NCBI GenBank assembly: GCA_024233135.1
Contig: JACKPZ010000009.1
Coordinates: 1-64,000 of the forward strand
DNA length: 64,000 nucleotides
Origin: Akkermansiaceae bacterium
Lineage (GTDB): Bacteria; Verrucomicrobiota; Verrucomicrobiia; Verrucomicrobiales; Akkermansiaceae
Reading direction: 5' to 3'
The notes beneath the pieces were generated by a model that was not told the origin of the DNA, made no database searches, and saw nothing but the letters and a program-made list of their open reading frames with translations. Below are positions 44,301 through 51,808 of the stretch, one piece after another (position 1 is the stretch's first letter; each line of letters begins with the position of its first letter). Both the position numbers and the translations under genes were made by a program.

Positions 44301-45985
44301 GTCTCGCTGAACGATGCCTCCACAAAGCGCTGGTCCGTGTTCACCGAGTGGGTCACGGCGGACATGCGGATCATCGTGAAACGCTCGACGCCCGGCGTGG
44401 CGCTTACCGTGAACGTGGTTCCCACGCCGACGACCGGCGGCATCGACTGGATGACCGGGCGGTTGGCCAGCGCGCCGGACGATGTGTAGAGCATCGGCGG
44501 AGTGAAAATCTGCGCGTCGCGGTGGTCCGCTGCGTTTCCGCCGAGTCCGCCGCCTCCGGACCAGACGCGTCCGTCCGGCAGCAGGAGCGCCACCGAGTGG
44601 TAGTTCCGCGGGATCGAGTGGTTGGAAACCGTGCGCCATGTTTCCGTCTCCGGATTCCATATCTCCGGCGTGAGGACGGACGCCGCGTCGCTGAATTTCA
44701 CCCCGCCGTTTCCACCGACGACCATGACCTCGCCGTTCGGCAGAACCACGGAGTTCGCGAACTGCCGCGCGATGGTCATCGGCGCGATCGATGTGACCAC
44801 CGGATTCGTGCCGCGGAGATCGACCTTGTAGGTGGATGTCGTGCTGGTGCCGGTGGTGGAGTCGCTGCCGGAGGTGGTGTTCGCGCCGCCGCCGGTGACG
44901 AGGATGCGGCCCTCGTCATACATCGCCCAGGCGCCCTCCTTCGGGTAGTGGGATCCGGGCACGTTGTTTCCGGAATACGCGAGCGATCCGCTGCCCGAGG
45001 TGGTGACCCAGTTCATCCGGTCGGTGGGTCCGAAGTGGAACAGGTTGCCGTTCGGCGCGACCATGAGGAATGGATGCCAGATATTGATATATCCCGGCTG
45101 GGAGGTGACCGCGCTCCAACCGATGCCCGACAACCTGCGCCATCCGGTGGCGGGATCCCAACGCTCGGCGGTGTTCGAGCCGCCGCTGCCGCTGACGGTG
45201 AACACGCCGCCGTCCGGCAAAGCCACGCTGGGGTTGTACCAGCGGGGATCGTTCATGTTCGGAAGGGCGTTCCACTGGTTTGCCTGCCAGTCGAACACGC
45301 TCGAAAGCCGGGTGGTGGCGCGTCCGCCGTTGATGACGAGGCGGCCGTCGGGCAGCAGCGCGGTGCCGCCGCAGAACATGTCGTGGCGCGTGTTGTTCAC
45401 CTCGGTGAACTGCCCGGTGGCCGGGTCCCAGACGGCGGCGTAGGTGAATTCCGGACCGCTGGGGAACGTGGTGCGCTGGTTCGAAGCGAAGGTGAGGAGT
45501 TTGCCGTTCGGCAGGACCGACGCGGTGACCGGGATGTGCGGCGTCCAGGAAATCACCGGCCCCCAGGTGCCGCGGGCGTCGGGGCCGTTGCCTGTGACGA
45601 TCGTCGTCTTCGCCGTGTTTCCCGCGGCGGGTTTTTTCGTCTTCGCCGGTTTCTTGGGTTTCTTCGGCTTGTTGTTCTTCTTGTTGCCGCCCTTGTCCTT
45701 TTTCTTCCCGCCTTTGGACTTCGCGGTTTCCTTCTTCGGCTTCTTCATTCCCTTCTTCGCCGATTGTTTTCCGGATGCCGCCTTCGCCGCCGCAGCCTGC
45801 TGCGCGAGGATCTTCTCTATGGTGATGCCATCCCGCTCGGGGTCGAACTTCGGCGCGAGCGCGGCGGCCGCGGCGGCAAATTCGTCCTCGGCAGCGTGGT
45901 CGAAGTCCGCATGCAGGCACGGTGCCGCAAGCAACGCGACGGCGGCGGTGGCTGACAGGGACCGGGACAGGGTGGATCCGTTCAT
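38354..45985 (-). CDS. Giant exported copper radical oxidase (galactose-oxidase-like) fused to lectin, Ig/PKD, propeller and cytochrome domains
   Basis: A 2543-residue exported protein. Order: signal peptide; Lys-rich linker (about 72-122); galactose-oxidase-like propeller and DUF1929 domain (about 130-605); Ig-like (610-690); legume-lectin-like (695-920); Ig-like and PKD (930-1115); YncE-like propeller (1115-1465); two CXXCH haem motifs (CASCH near 1488 and 1615); binding and Ig modules; C-terminal TIGR02597-like region. The copper site appears intact by comparison with galactose oxidase: Cys205 and Tyr250 (cross-link pair), Tyr462, His463 and His546. It should oxidise a primary alcohol or aldehyde and pass electrons toward its haems. 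Its start overlaps the upstream MbnP/MauG gene by four bases. Confidence 0.85.
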   Translation of the reverse strand: MNGSTLSRSLSATAAVALLAAPCLHADFDHAAEDEFAAAAAALAPKFDPERDGITIEKILAQQAAAAKAASGKQSAKKGMKKPKKETAKSKGGKKKDKGGNKKNNKPKKPKKPAKTKKPAAGNTAKTTIVTGNGPDARGTWGPVISWTPHIPVTASVLPNGKLLTFASNQRTTFPSGPEFTYAAVWDPATGQFTEVNNTRHDMFCGGTALLPDGRLVINGGRATTRLSSVFDWQANQWNALPNMNDPRWYNPSVALPDGGVFTVSGSGGSNTAERWDPATGWRRLSGIGWSAVTSQPGYINIWHPFLMVAPNGNLFHFGPTDRMNWVTTSGSGSLAYSGNNVPGSHYPKEGAWAMYDEGRILVTGGGANTTSGSDSTTGTSTTSTYKVDLRGTNPVVTSIAPMTIARQFANSVVLPNGEVMVVGGNGGVKFSDAASVLTPEIWNPETETWRTVSNHSIPRNYHSVALLLPDGRVWSGGGGLGGNAADHRDAQIFTPPMLYTSSGALANRPVIQSMPPVVGVGTTFTVSATPGVERFTMIRMSAVTHSVNTDQRFVEASFSETSPGVYQVNARSNVNVLLPGYWMLFAIDSAGVHSVSKMFQVDPTSVVTLSNPGNQAGYAGEEVSLVPTAGGPAGSVLSFTATGLPGGLTIDPATGRITGTPAATGNFTVSLGVTDGVTSATQTFTWTLAPLSRSHKFANFPSAAGLVLNGNAAVTSSLLRLTTATTNQAGSAWLGQSFPVRGDTSFATRFVFRQTGAADGADGLVFVVQGLSSDVLGTGGGSLGYGGIGSSLAVEFDSYAGGGDPNANHIGVLTNGNVTTHLATHSPGFDMEDGAGHTAWVEYDGPANTLRVYLSEAVTQVRPATPVITLGAVDLAALAGRQAWFGFTAATGGSVNAHEILSWDMAMDANHLPGLSEPPVPVDPGPLVSVKGSAVAIQFSATDPDNDPLTFTATNLPAGLSISAGGLVAGIPTSTGSRLVTLGVSDGINDPVTVSFTWTINDPFELTPLAGPPIGSGAAGAFTASSTGGNNVLYQWDFGDGSPATGFSTSPVANHTYTTPGRYVVTLTATDDTGRTLTSSFHQGVSAPLTVRAPSASSSIALERRSGGNPRIWVVNPDAGSVAVIDSVTRAKIAEIPVGASPRSVAVAPDGRVWVACADATSVSIISPTSLAVVGNLPMPRGSRPFGIAFDPAGTAGWLTLEATGRLLKLDPADGSIVSGTAVGPNPRHLSIAHDGSRILVSRFITPLLPGEDTATIDSTGKGGEVVVVNGADGSIETTVILHHSEQPDTSLSGRGIPNYLGAPVITPDGLSAWIPSKQDNIKRGMLRDGNPLTHDSAVRPIASRVDLTNLAEDHPARIDFNDAGTPTAVCHDPAGIYTFVALEGSRAVAVVDTWNHREITRFDAGRAPQGLVLSDDGGTLFVQNFMDRSVTFHDVSDILAGGTNPPALAATVSTVANEPLAPDVLLGKKHFYDTRDNRLALQEYISCASCHADGGQDGRVWDFTGFGEGLRNTITLHGQAGQGALHWSGNFDEIQDFEGQIRGFAGGLGLITNGAPHPPMGTPNAGRSPDLDALAAYLNSLTATDDSPARTKAETLPADALAGRSLFKAMDCASCHGGDEFTLSAPGVFRDVGTIKPSTGQRLGGELTGLDIPTLRGLWATAPYLHDGSAASIEDAIAAHSGVSLTGDDLSNLATYIRNLDETQATVPAPLSVVLSTSAVDPTSGFTVDIAFSAPPSGFGLSDIVVTNGNASALTGDGTGFRVTVTPAGPGALTVSLPAGACADSDGDPNLASNLLVTEVPPTGDGFAETFDGGALDTAKWTIGTPYGEMFAPAKPEIAISVAGGRLGISPLAATPVEGYNGVVSRATIDLRGSAVEARVDPAGGTADSWLALGAGNGNFLAIGREGGILWIEQMTGGGRDVIVHDFDPSEHLIWRIEHDETSDSILYQLSRDGSAWTTVRTVARAIDISAMRIELGAGTFRWEAAPGTAWFDYVAVDNAVIAPSISSFTATPRQITAGASTTLGWSADAGGAPLTSLTLNGQNVLGTNEFIVSPAETTTYTLTATSSAGSATASTVVTVLPSGGGLTYDAWVNAFGAAGSVSADGDGDSYPEGLEYALGLDPSGGSATRSTLPGADPSVNRSVRLERAVAAGGVRRFDLVFTRPVSPLPDIGYGYWLEYSEDMENWAISANLNGAGSSGIPDILDILVTDLGDGTEEVRAGFKSIPRFFVRLAVYLPGGIVRSAPFGWMNRQVHFGENLIAPPFARESVFGGNYSTVSSVFTDAAASWTANEWQGHFVHITSGAAEGTMLRISSNTGNTLAFAGESAGLLARLTSAPSGRYVIRSCHTIGGLFGDDNRDGLVAGDASASDLVELPNPDSSFSVHHFDGNWKPVDAPAVDSTDRIVPPTDAVFLRRRAFLNSEVHLFGEVVLGTRVAPIRSGISLPGTWNAIETDNIDSLGVDSMFTSSPTAVMDSNIYLEIGTGGGLYPHYLKTGTGWRFVQGDSTPAGSGPFAAAQSWYFIRFGPELLWIRGQPFAYAP

Positions 45986-47811
45986 GGCTGGGGGGAGTCG
46001 GGTTGGGAGGATGTGAACGATTCGTCGGTGAGCGTGCGGAGGAAGGCGACGAGCTCCTTCTTTTCGAGATCGCTGAGGCCGAGCCCGCCGGCGGGGTGTT
46101 TGGCGAGGTTCGGATCGAGGTTCGGGCGGCGCAGGACCCCGGAGTTGTAGTGCTCGACGACCTCCTCAAGCGTGGCGAAGCGGCCGTCGTGCATGAACGG
46201 CGGGCGCAGCGCGACATTGCGGAGACTCGGAGTCTTGAACTTCCCGCGGTCGGCCTCGTCGCCGGTGACTTCCATGCGGCCCGGGTCCGCGGGATCAAGC
46301 GCGAGGCCGTTGTCGTGAAACCGGTTGTCGGTGAAAAGCATGCCGCCGTGGCAGTGGAAACAATCCGCGCCGCGGAGGCCGCGCTCGGGCGCGTGCTCGG
46401 TGACGAACAACTGGAGTCCGCGCTTCTCGGTTTCGGTCAACTCGGCCGCGCCTTCGAGCGCGAGATCGAAGCGCGCCTGGTGCGAGACCTTCGTGAGGAG
46501 AAACTGTTCGAGCGCGAGCGAGAGACGCTCCACGGTCACGCCGGGCGAGCCGAAGGCCCGGGTGAAGGCCTTCTGATAGACCGGATCCCCGCCGAGTTTC
46601 GCGGCGACATTCCCGGGTGTCTCGTTCATCTCGTGCGGATCCGCGATGGGCATGAGCACCTGCTCCCGCAACGACGCGGCGCGCCCGTCCCAGAAGAAGT
46701 CCTTCTGCCATGCGAGATTCGCGAGCGGCATCGAGCGGCGGCGGCCGGCGTGACCTTCGGCTCCGATGCTGAATCTCCTCACATCGGCGAATCCCGTCTC
46801 CTGCTGGTGGCAGGTCGCGCAGGAAACCGAATCGTTTACCGAAATCCGTGTCTCATGGAAGAGACGGCGGCCGAGTTCGACGCCTTCGACGGTCAGCGGG
46901 TTGTCCGCGGGGAGGCCGACCGCGGGAAAACGCCTTGGAAGCCGCAGATCGAACGGGCGGGTGCCGGGCGGGATGGCGGCTGGCTCCGGAAAGACTTCGG
47001 ACAAGGTCACCAGCGGTCCGGAAGCGACGGATGCCACGCACAGCGCGCATGTTAGATTCCGTGCCATCCGCCTGGGGATCGGGTCGCCATCGCGGGAGTG
47101 GGTCGAGTTTCCATCGCGGGCGAAGTCGATGTCCCGCAAGAGGGTCGGCACGTCGATGTCGATCCGCAGCGTGGCCGGCGCGTCGCCGCGGAACGATACC
47201 GGCAGCTCGACCGTTGGCGCGTTGCCCGCGCGGGCGAGATGGAATGAAAACCCGTCGCCGCCTTTCACGGGCCGCGAGGTCCGCCCTTCCAGAGCCATGT
47301 AGATGAAGCCGCCCTGCCAGCTCCAGTGCAGCCCGTTGACGTCCGGATGCAGCGGGTGTCCGGGCGCGAAAGTCGCGGGATCCAGCAGATCGGTCCGTGG
47401 GTCGAGGCCGATGCGGAACCGGACGCGCTGATAGATCCCCGCGGCCACTCCATCGCAACGGACGTTCCGACGGTCTTTGCCGATGCCGACGAACTCCGCC
47501 CAATCCGCGGCGGCCTCTACCCAGGTCCCGTCGTCACGTTGGAGTGCCAGGCCGCTGAGAAGGAAATCCAACCGCGACAAGCTGAGCTCTCCGTTTTCCC
47601 CTCCATCCCACGAATCGCCAACGGCAAGCTCCCGATCGCCGGCTCGCGCGCGGAATTCGAGATTCAATTCCCCACCCGAAACGGCGGACGCCGCCGCGAG
47701 GCACATGGCCACGACGGAGCACAGGCACCGGATCACACCGGCGCGACGCGCTTGGGGGGAACGGCAAGACGACTCGTCCGGTCGGGACCCGGACGAGGCT
47801 CGGCTTGCCAT
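45982..47811 (-). CDS. MbnP-like copper protein fused to a MauG/MbnH-like diheme peroxidase
   Basis: About 609 residues (start uncertain; ATG at 47841 and GTG at 47736 also possible), with a signal-like stretch (VIRCLCSVVAMCLAAASA). Residues about 48-265 resemble MbnP: LDFLLSGLAL, YQRVRFRIGLD and LHWSWQGGFIYMALEG with paired Trp residues. Residues about 285-600 are a diheme cytochrome c peroxidase/MauG-MbnH domain with two haem sites, CATCH at 331-335 and CFHCH at 484-488. In methanobactin operons MbnH oxidises a Trp of MbnP to kynurenine to create a copper site; there the two are separate proteins. The gene stop overlaps the copper oxidase start (ATGA). Confidence 0.78.
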   Translation of the reverse strand: MASRASSGSRPDESSCRSPQARRAGVIRCLCSVVAMCLAAASAVSGGELNLEFRARAGDRELAVGDSWDGGENGELSLSRLDFLLSGLALQRDDGTWVEAAADWAEFVGIGKDRRNVRCDGVAAGIYQRVRFRIGLDPRTDLLDPATFAPGHPLHPDVNGLHWSWQGGFIYMALEGRTSRPVKGGDGFSFHLARAGNAPTVELPVSFRGDAPATLRIDIDVPTLLRDIDFARDGNSTHSRDGDPIPRRMARNLTCALCVASVASGPLVTLSEVFPEPAAIPPGTRPFDLRLPRRFPAVGLPADNPLTVEGVELGRRLFHETRISVNDSVSCATCHQQETGFADVRRFSIGAEGHAGRRRSMPLANLAWQKDFFWDGRAASLREQVLMPIADPHEMNETPGNVAAKLGGDPVYQKAFTRAFGSPGVTVERLSLALEQFLLTKVSHQARFDLALEGAAELTETEKRGLQLFVTEHAPERGLRGADCFHCHGGMLFTDNRFHDNGLALDPADPGRMEVTGDEADRGKFKTPSLRNVALRPPFMHDGRFATLEEVVEHYNSGVLRRPNLDPNLAKHPAGGLGLSDLEKKELVAFLRTLTDESFTSSQPDSPQP

Positions 47812-47938
47812 CCGGACATCAGATGGCGGGGGGATTGACATGCCGCGTGGGGGGACGGGCGAGCCTGCACCCAAGCAGAACGCCCGGGCTGGAGGCAAGA
47901 CGGAAACCGCACCCCACTCCTTCGCGTAGGGGAGATAC

Positions 47939-47972
47939 AAAAACGCCCCGACCGCGGACGGCCGGGGCGTTT
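47939..47972 (-). terminator. Rho-independent terminator after the symporter gene
   Basis: The arms AAACGCCCCG and CGGGGCGTTT form a strong GC hairpin followed on the minus strand by a T5 run. It lies 24 bp after the stop of the symporter gene. Confidence 0.85.
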
Positions 47973-47995
47973 CGAGGAATCAGGAAGCTCCGTAT

Positions 47996-49966
47996 TTACC
48001 AGAACTTCGCGTAGAGCAGGACCGTCAGGACCACGACGACCACGCCGACGATCTTGGCGCTCTTGGAACTGGTGAGTTCGATCTGATCGTTGACGGGAAG
48101 CTCGACCGGCTTCCGCAGCGGCGCGACGAGCGTGATGACCACACCGAGCAGGATGACGATGAAGAAGCAGATCGCCATGCGGTCGAGGAATGCGATCTCG
48201 CCGGAATACCACCATCCGTTTTTCACCATCAGCGGGCCCAGCAGCCACTTGAACGCGGCGTAGGCGATGACGTTGGTGGCGATGCCGACCACGCCGAACC
48301 AGCGCGGGGTGCGCGGCGAGAAGAAGCCGAAGATGAACACCGCAAGGATGCCCGGGGAGATGAAACCCTGGAACTCCTGGATGTAGGCGAAGATCGACTC
48401 GAAGTTGTCGAGTTTCGGAGCGACCAAAGCGGCGAGCAGCACGAAGATCACGACGAACACGCGGCCGACGCTGACGAGTTTCGCGGACTCGGTCACACCG
48501 GTGAACTTCGAGTAGAGGTCCATGGTGGCGATGGTGGACGCGGAGTTGAGCATCGAGGCCAGCGAACTGATGACCGCGCCGCAAAGGGCGGCCAGGACGA
48601 ACCACGAGATCATCGGGTTCGGCTTGATCAGGTTGCGGACGAGGATCGGGAAGGCCGCGTCGTAGTCATAGGCCTTGAGGGTGCCGGCGATCTTGGAGCC
48701 CTTTTCTTCAGCGCTTGCGGCCAGCTCGTTGATCTTGGAAGTCGTGGCGGCGGCGTCCGCATCCGCGGGAAGACCCGCCTCGACTCCGGCGACCTGCGCA
48801 TTTCGCGATAGCGCTTGGGCGGCGAGGTCGGCGTGCTGTTCGACGAACTTGTCATCCACCTTGAACACCGCGTCGGCAGCCGCGTTCTTGAACATCTTGT
48901 CATTCGCATTCGACGCGGATGTCTGGAGATCGCCCGAGAACAAATTGAACGCGAGGATGCCGGGAATGACGACAACGAAGGGGATGATGAGTTTCAGGAA
49001 GGCGGCGAACACGATGCCCTTCTGACCCTCCGCGAGGGACTTGGAACCGAGCGTCCGCTGGACGATGTATTGGTTGAGACCCCAGTAGAAGAAATTGGGA
49101 ATCCAGAGGCCGACGAGCAGCGCGGTCCACGGGATGTCCGTATCTTCGATGGGACGGACCATGTGCATCTTGCCGCCGGAAAGGTTCGGACCGTTCTTGA
49201 CCTCCGCCTCGCTTTCCTTGCCGTCGTTGAGAAGAATGAGGCGTTCCCATGCACCCGCCTTTTCGAGATCCGCCACCGTGGCGTTCGAGTTCTCGACCTT
49301 GGTGGCGATGAGATCCTCGGCCGGCCGTTCGGCGAGGGTTTCAAAGGCGAACCACATCACGACCGCACCGCCGAGCACAAGCGCGGCGCCCCAGACGAGG
49401 TCGGTCCAGGCGCAGGCCTTGAGGCCGCCGACGAACACATAGACCGCCGCGAAGATGGCGATGAGCCAGCACATCGCGGTCAGGTTGTTGAGGACCGGAA
49501 CGGTGTTGTAGTATTCCGAGACGAACTTCGCGCCGGAGAAGATGACCGAGGAGGTGGTCACGAACACGAGGGTGACGATCGCGGGGATCGCCATCGCGAG
49601 ACGCGCGACGCCGTCGAAGCGGTATTGGAGGAACTCGGGGATCGTGTAGAGACCCGCCTTGAGGAACCTCGGCAGGAACCAGAATGCGACGACCACCAAG
49701 GTGACGGCCGCCATCCACTCATAGGATGCGATCGCCATTCCCAGCCAGTTCGCGGCGGAACCGGACATACCGACGAATTGCTCGGTGGAGATGTTCGCGG
49801 CGATGAGCGAGAAGCCGACGAGCCACCAGGTGAGGCCGCGGCCGGCGAGGAAGTAGCCGGAAGCGCCGGCCTCCTCCGCGTGGACCTCGTCCCGGGATTT
49901 CCAAATTCCCAAGGCGATGACGCCGACAACAGCGACGACGAACAGTACGATTTCGAGTGCGTTCAT
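47996..49966 (-). CDS. Sodium/solute symporter (SSS family, SGLT-like)
   Basis: A 656-residue membrane protein with about 14 predicted helices. The SSS hallmarks are GYFLAGRGLTWWLVGFSLIAANIST in the first helices (sodium site region) and the internal repeat fold. An extra loop of about 150 residues between middle helices (around 340-440) is Ala/Asp/Lys-rich, probably extracytoplasmic. Similar proteins import galactose or glucose with Na+. The galactose mutarotase gene lies just upstream, consistent with sugar uptake. A strong terminator follows. Confidence 0.9.
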   Translation of the reverse strand: MNALEIVLFVVAVVGVIALGIWKSRDEVHAEEAGASGYFLAGRGLTWWLVGFSLIAANISTEQFVGMSGSAANWLGMAIASYEWMAAVTLVVVAFWFLPRFLKAGLYTIPEFLQYRFDGVARLAMAIPAIVTLVFVTTSSVIFSGAKFVSEYYNTVPVLNNLTAMCWLIAIFAAVYVFVGGLKACAWTDLVWGAALVLGGAVVMWFAFETLAERPAEDLIATKVENSNATVADLEKAGAWERLILLNDGKESEAEVKNGPNLSGGKMHMVRPIEDTDIPWTALLVGLWIPNFFYWGLNQYIVQRTLGSKSLAEGQKGIVFAAFLKLIIPFVVVIPGILAFNLFSGDLQTSASNANDKMFKNAAADAVFKVDDKFVEQHADLAAQALSRNAQVAGVEAGLPADADAAATTSKINELAASAEEKGSKIAGTLKAYDYDAAFPILVRNLIKPNPMISWFVLAALCGAVISSLASMLNSASTIATMDLYSKFTGVTESAKLVSVGRVFVVIFVLLAALVAPKLDNFESIFAYIQEFQGFISPGILAVFIFGFFSPRTPRWFGVVGIATNVIAYAAFKWLLGPLMVKNGWWYSGEIAFLDRMAICFFIVILLGVVITLVAPLRKPVELPVNDQIELTSSKSAKIVGVVVVVLTVLLYAKFW

Positions 49967-49987
49967 GGATGGGTTTCTTGTGGATAC

Positions 49988-50013
49988 AAAAAGGGGCCGT
50001 CAGCGACGGCCCC
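49988..50013 (-). terminator. Rho-independent terminator after the mutarotase gene
   Basis: GGGGCCGTC-AGC-GACGGCCCC is a perfect 9-bp stem, followed on the minus strand by five T residues, between the mutarotase and symporter genes. It should separate them at least partly. Confidence 0.85.
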
Positions 50014-50022
50014 CGGGATCAA

Positions 50023-51165
50023 TCACTCCGCGGAGAACTTGTGCACCATCACATGCTCATAGGTTTCACCCGGATTGAGCACGGCGGATGGGAACGACGG
50101 CTGGTTGGGCGCGTCCGGGAAGTTCTCGGTTTCGAGACACAGCGCGGTGCGGAAGGCATATTTCACGCCGCCTTTGCCGGCTACGGTGCCGTCGAGGAAA
50201 TTGCCTCCGTAGAACTGGACGGCCGGCTGGTTGGTGGAGATTTCCATCACCCGTCCGGTTTGCGGATCCTTCAGGCGGGCGGCGAGTTGGACGCCGTCAC
50301 CTTTGGGGAGAACCCAGCAGTGGTCGTAGCCACCGCCGAACTTGAGGGCTTCGAAGTCGGCATCGACGCGTTTGCCGATCTCGGTCGGCTCGGTGAAGTC
50401 CATCGGGGTGCCTTCGACGGGGGCGATCTCACCGGTCGGGATGAGGCCGGCGTTGGTCGGCAGGTAAGACGGAGCGTTGAGCGTCAGGATATGGTCGTTG
50501 ATCGAGGTCGTCGGATCTCCGGAGAGGTTCCAGTAGCTGTGATGGACGAGATTGAGGATCGTCGGCGCATCGGTGGTTGCCTTGGCTTTCCAGATCAGCT
50601 CGTTGTCATCCGTGAGGGTGTAGGTGACGTGGGAGGTGAGGGCGCCGGGATAACCTTCCTCGCCGTCCTTGGAGACGTAGGTGAACTGAACCTCGTTGTC
50701 GCCGACCGCCTTGCCGGTCCAAAGCACCTTGTCGAAGCCCATTTCCCCGCCGTGGAGGTGGCACGGGATGCCGCCGGGATCATTGTTGGTGGCGAGGGTG
50801 TATTCCTTGCCGTTGAGGGAGAACTTGCCGTTGGCGATGCGGTTTCCGAAGCGGCCGACGGTGGCGCCGAAGTAGGACGTGTTGCCCAGCCAGCCTTCGA
50901 GGGTGTCGTAGCCGTGGGTGACATCGGCGAGCTTGCCGTCCTTGTCGGGGATCTCCATGGAGACGAGGATCGCGCCGTATTCGGTGACGCGGGCACGCAG
51001 GCCGTTTTTGTTTTTGAGAGTGAAGATCTTCACCTCGCGTCCGTCCGGCATCTTGCCGTACACTTCTTCTTTGAGTCCGGTGTCGGTGGAGTTCATCTCA
51101 CCGGTTTTCTGGCAGGCGCTCAGAGCGATGGCCAGCGCGGAAATGAGCAGACAGGGCTTTTTCAT
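50023..51165 (-). CDS. galM: Aldose 1-epimerase (galactose mutarotase), lipoprotein
   Basis: A 380-residue galactose mutarotase with a lipoprotein signal (LLISALAIALSAC; lipidated Cys near residue 18). Hallmarks: ATVGRFGNRIANGKF, CHLHGGEMGFDKVLW (catalytic His region), LVHHSYWNLSG and FGGGYDHCWVL, with TALCLETENFPDAPNQPSF near the end where the catalytic Glu lies. It interconverts alpha and beta anomers of galactose or glucose, here on the outside of the inner membrane, feeding the symporter downstream. Confidence 0.95.
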   Translation of the reverse strand: MKKPCLLISALAIALSACQKTGEMNSTDTGLKEEVYGKMPDGREVKIFTLKNKNGLRARVTEYGAILVSMEIPDKDGKLADVTHGYDTLEGWLGNTSYFGATVGRFGNRIANGKFSLNGKEYTLATNNDPGGIPCHLHGGEMGFDKVLWTGKAVGDNEVQFTYVSKDGEEGYPGALTSHVTYTLTDDNELIWKAKATTDAPTILNLVHHSYWNLSGDPTTSINDHILTLNAPSYLPTNAGLIPTGEIAPVEGTPMDFTEPTEIGKRVDADFEALKFGGGYDHCWVLPKGDGVQLAARLKDPQTGRVMEISTNQPAVQFYGGNFLDGTVAGKGGVKYAFRTALCLETENFPDAPNQPSFPSAVLNPGETYEHVMVHKFSAE

Positions 51166-51337
51166 GCGCGGTGAGATTCAACCGAAGCGGCCTGTCTCGC
51201 CAAGCGGGAAATCGCGGAAATCCGAGGTTTCCCACCTAACGGGCCAGGCCGTCCGCCCGGCCCCCGGCAGCCGGAGGAGGGCGAGAAAGGCCGCTGCCGT
51301 GGTTGACCCGGCGAACGAGGCGGCTAGACTGAAACCC

Positions 51338-51808
51338 ATGAACGACGTGGAGTCCGCAAGCCGCATTCTCGACACGATGCTGGGTCATCTCGGCATCGCC
51401 GCCACCATCGAGACGGAGGAAACCGGGGACGGCCCCTGCCTGCAGGTGCATTCCGCGGACAGCAAGTTCATCATCGGCCGCGAGGGCGAGCGCCTCGACG
51501 ACCTGCAGTATCTCGTGAACCGGATCCTCCGGCGCGGAAGCCCGAAAGCCCCGCGCATCAAGGTGGACTGCGAGCACTACCGCACGATCCGCGAGGACCA
51601 GATGGCCGAGGAGATCCGCGGCATCGCGGAGCGGGTGAAGACTTCGGGCCAACCCTTCCGCCTGCGTCCGCTCAACGCCTACTACCGGCGGATGGTCCAC
51701 AACATCCTGGTGGACGACCCGGCGATCGAAACGCACTCGCCGGAGGGTGACGACCGGCTCAAGCGGATCACGATTTCTCCCAAAAATCCCCCGGCCGAAT
51801 CCGCATGA
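51338..51808 (+). CDS. KH/R3H RNA-binding protein (Jag/KhpB-like)
   Basis: A 156-residue protein with a KH domain (FIIGREGERLDDLQYLVNR, G-x-x-G loop) and a C-terminal R3H motif (YYRRMVHNIL, R-x3-H). This is the layout of Jag/KhpB proteins, which bind RNA and affect cell-envelope growth. The Jag N-terminal domain is missing. The ATG at 51338 is chosen by comparison with KH-R3H relatives. The DoxX gene overlaps its stop by four bases. Confidence 0.88.
   Translation: MNDVESASRILDTMLGHLGIAATIETEETGDGPCLQVHSADSKFIIGREGERLDDLQYLVNRILRRGSPKAPRIKVDCEHYRTIREDQMAEEIRGIAERVKTSGQPFRLRPLNAYYRRMVHNILVDDPAIETHSPEGDDRLKRITISPKNPPAESA

Noticed and set aside
43898..45955. 685-residue plus-strand frame
   Set aside because: Antisense to the galactose-oxidase domain, whose copper ligands are in place on the other strand.
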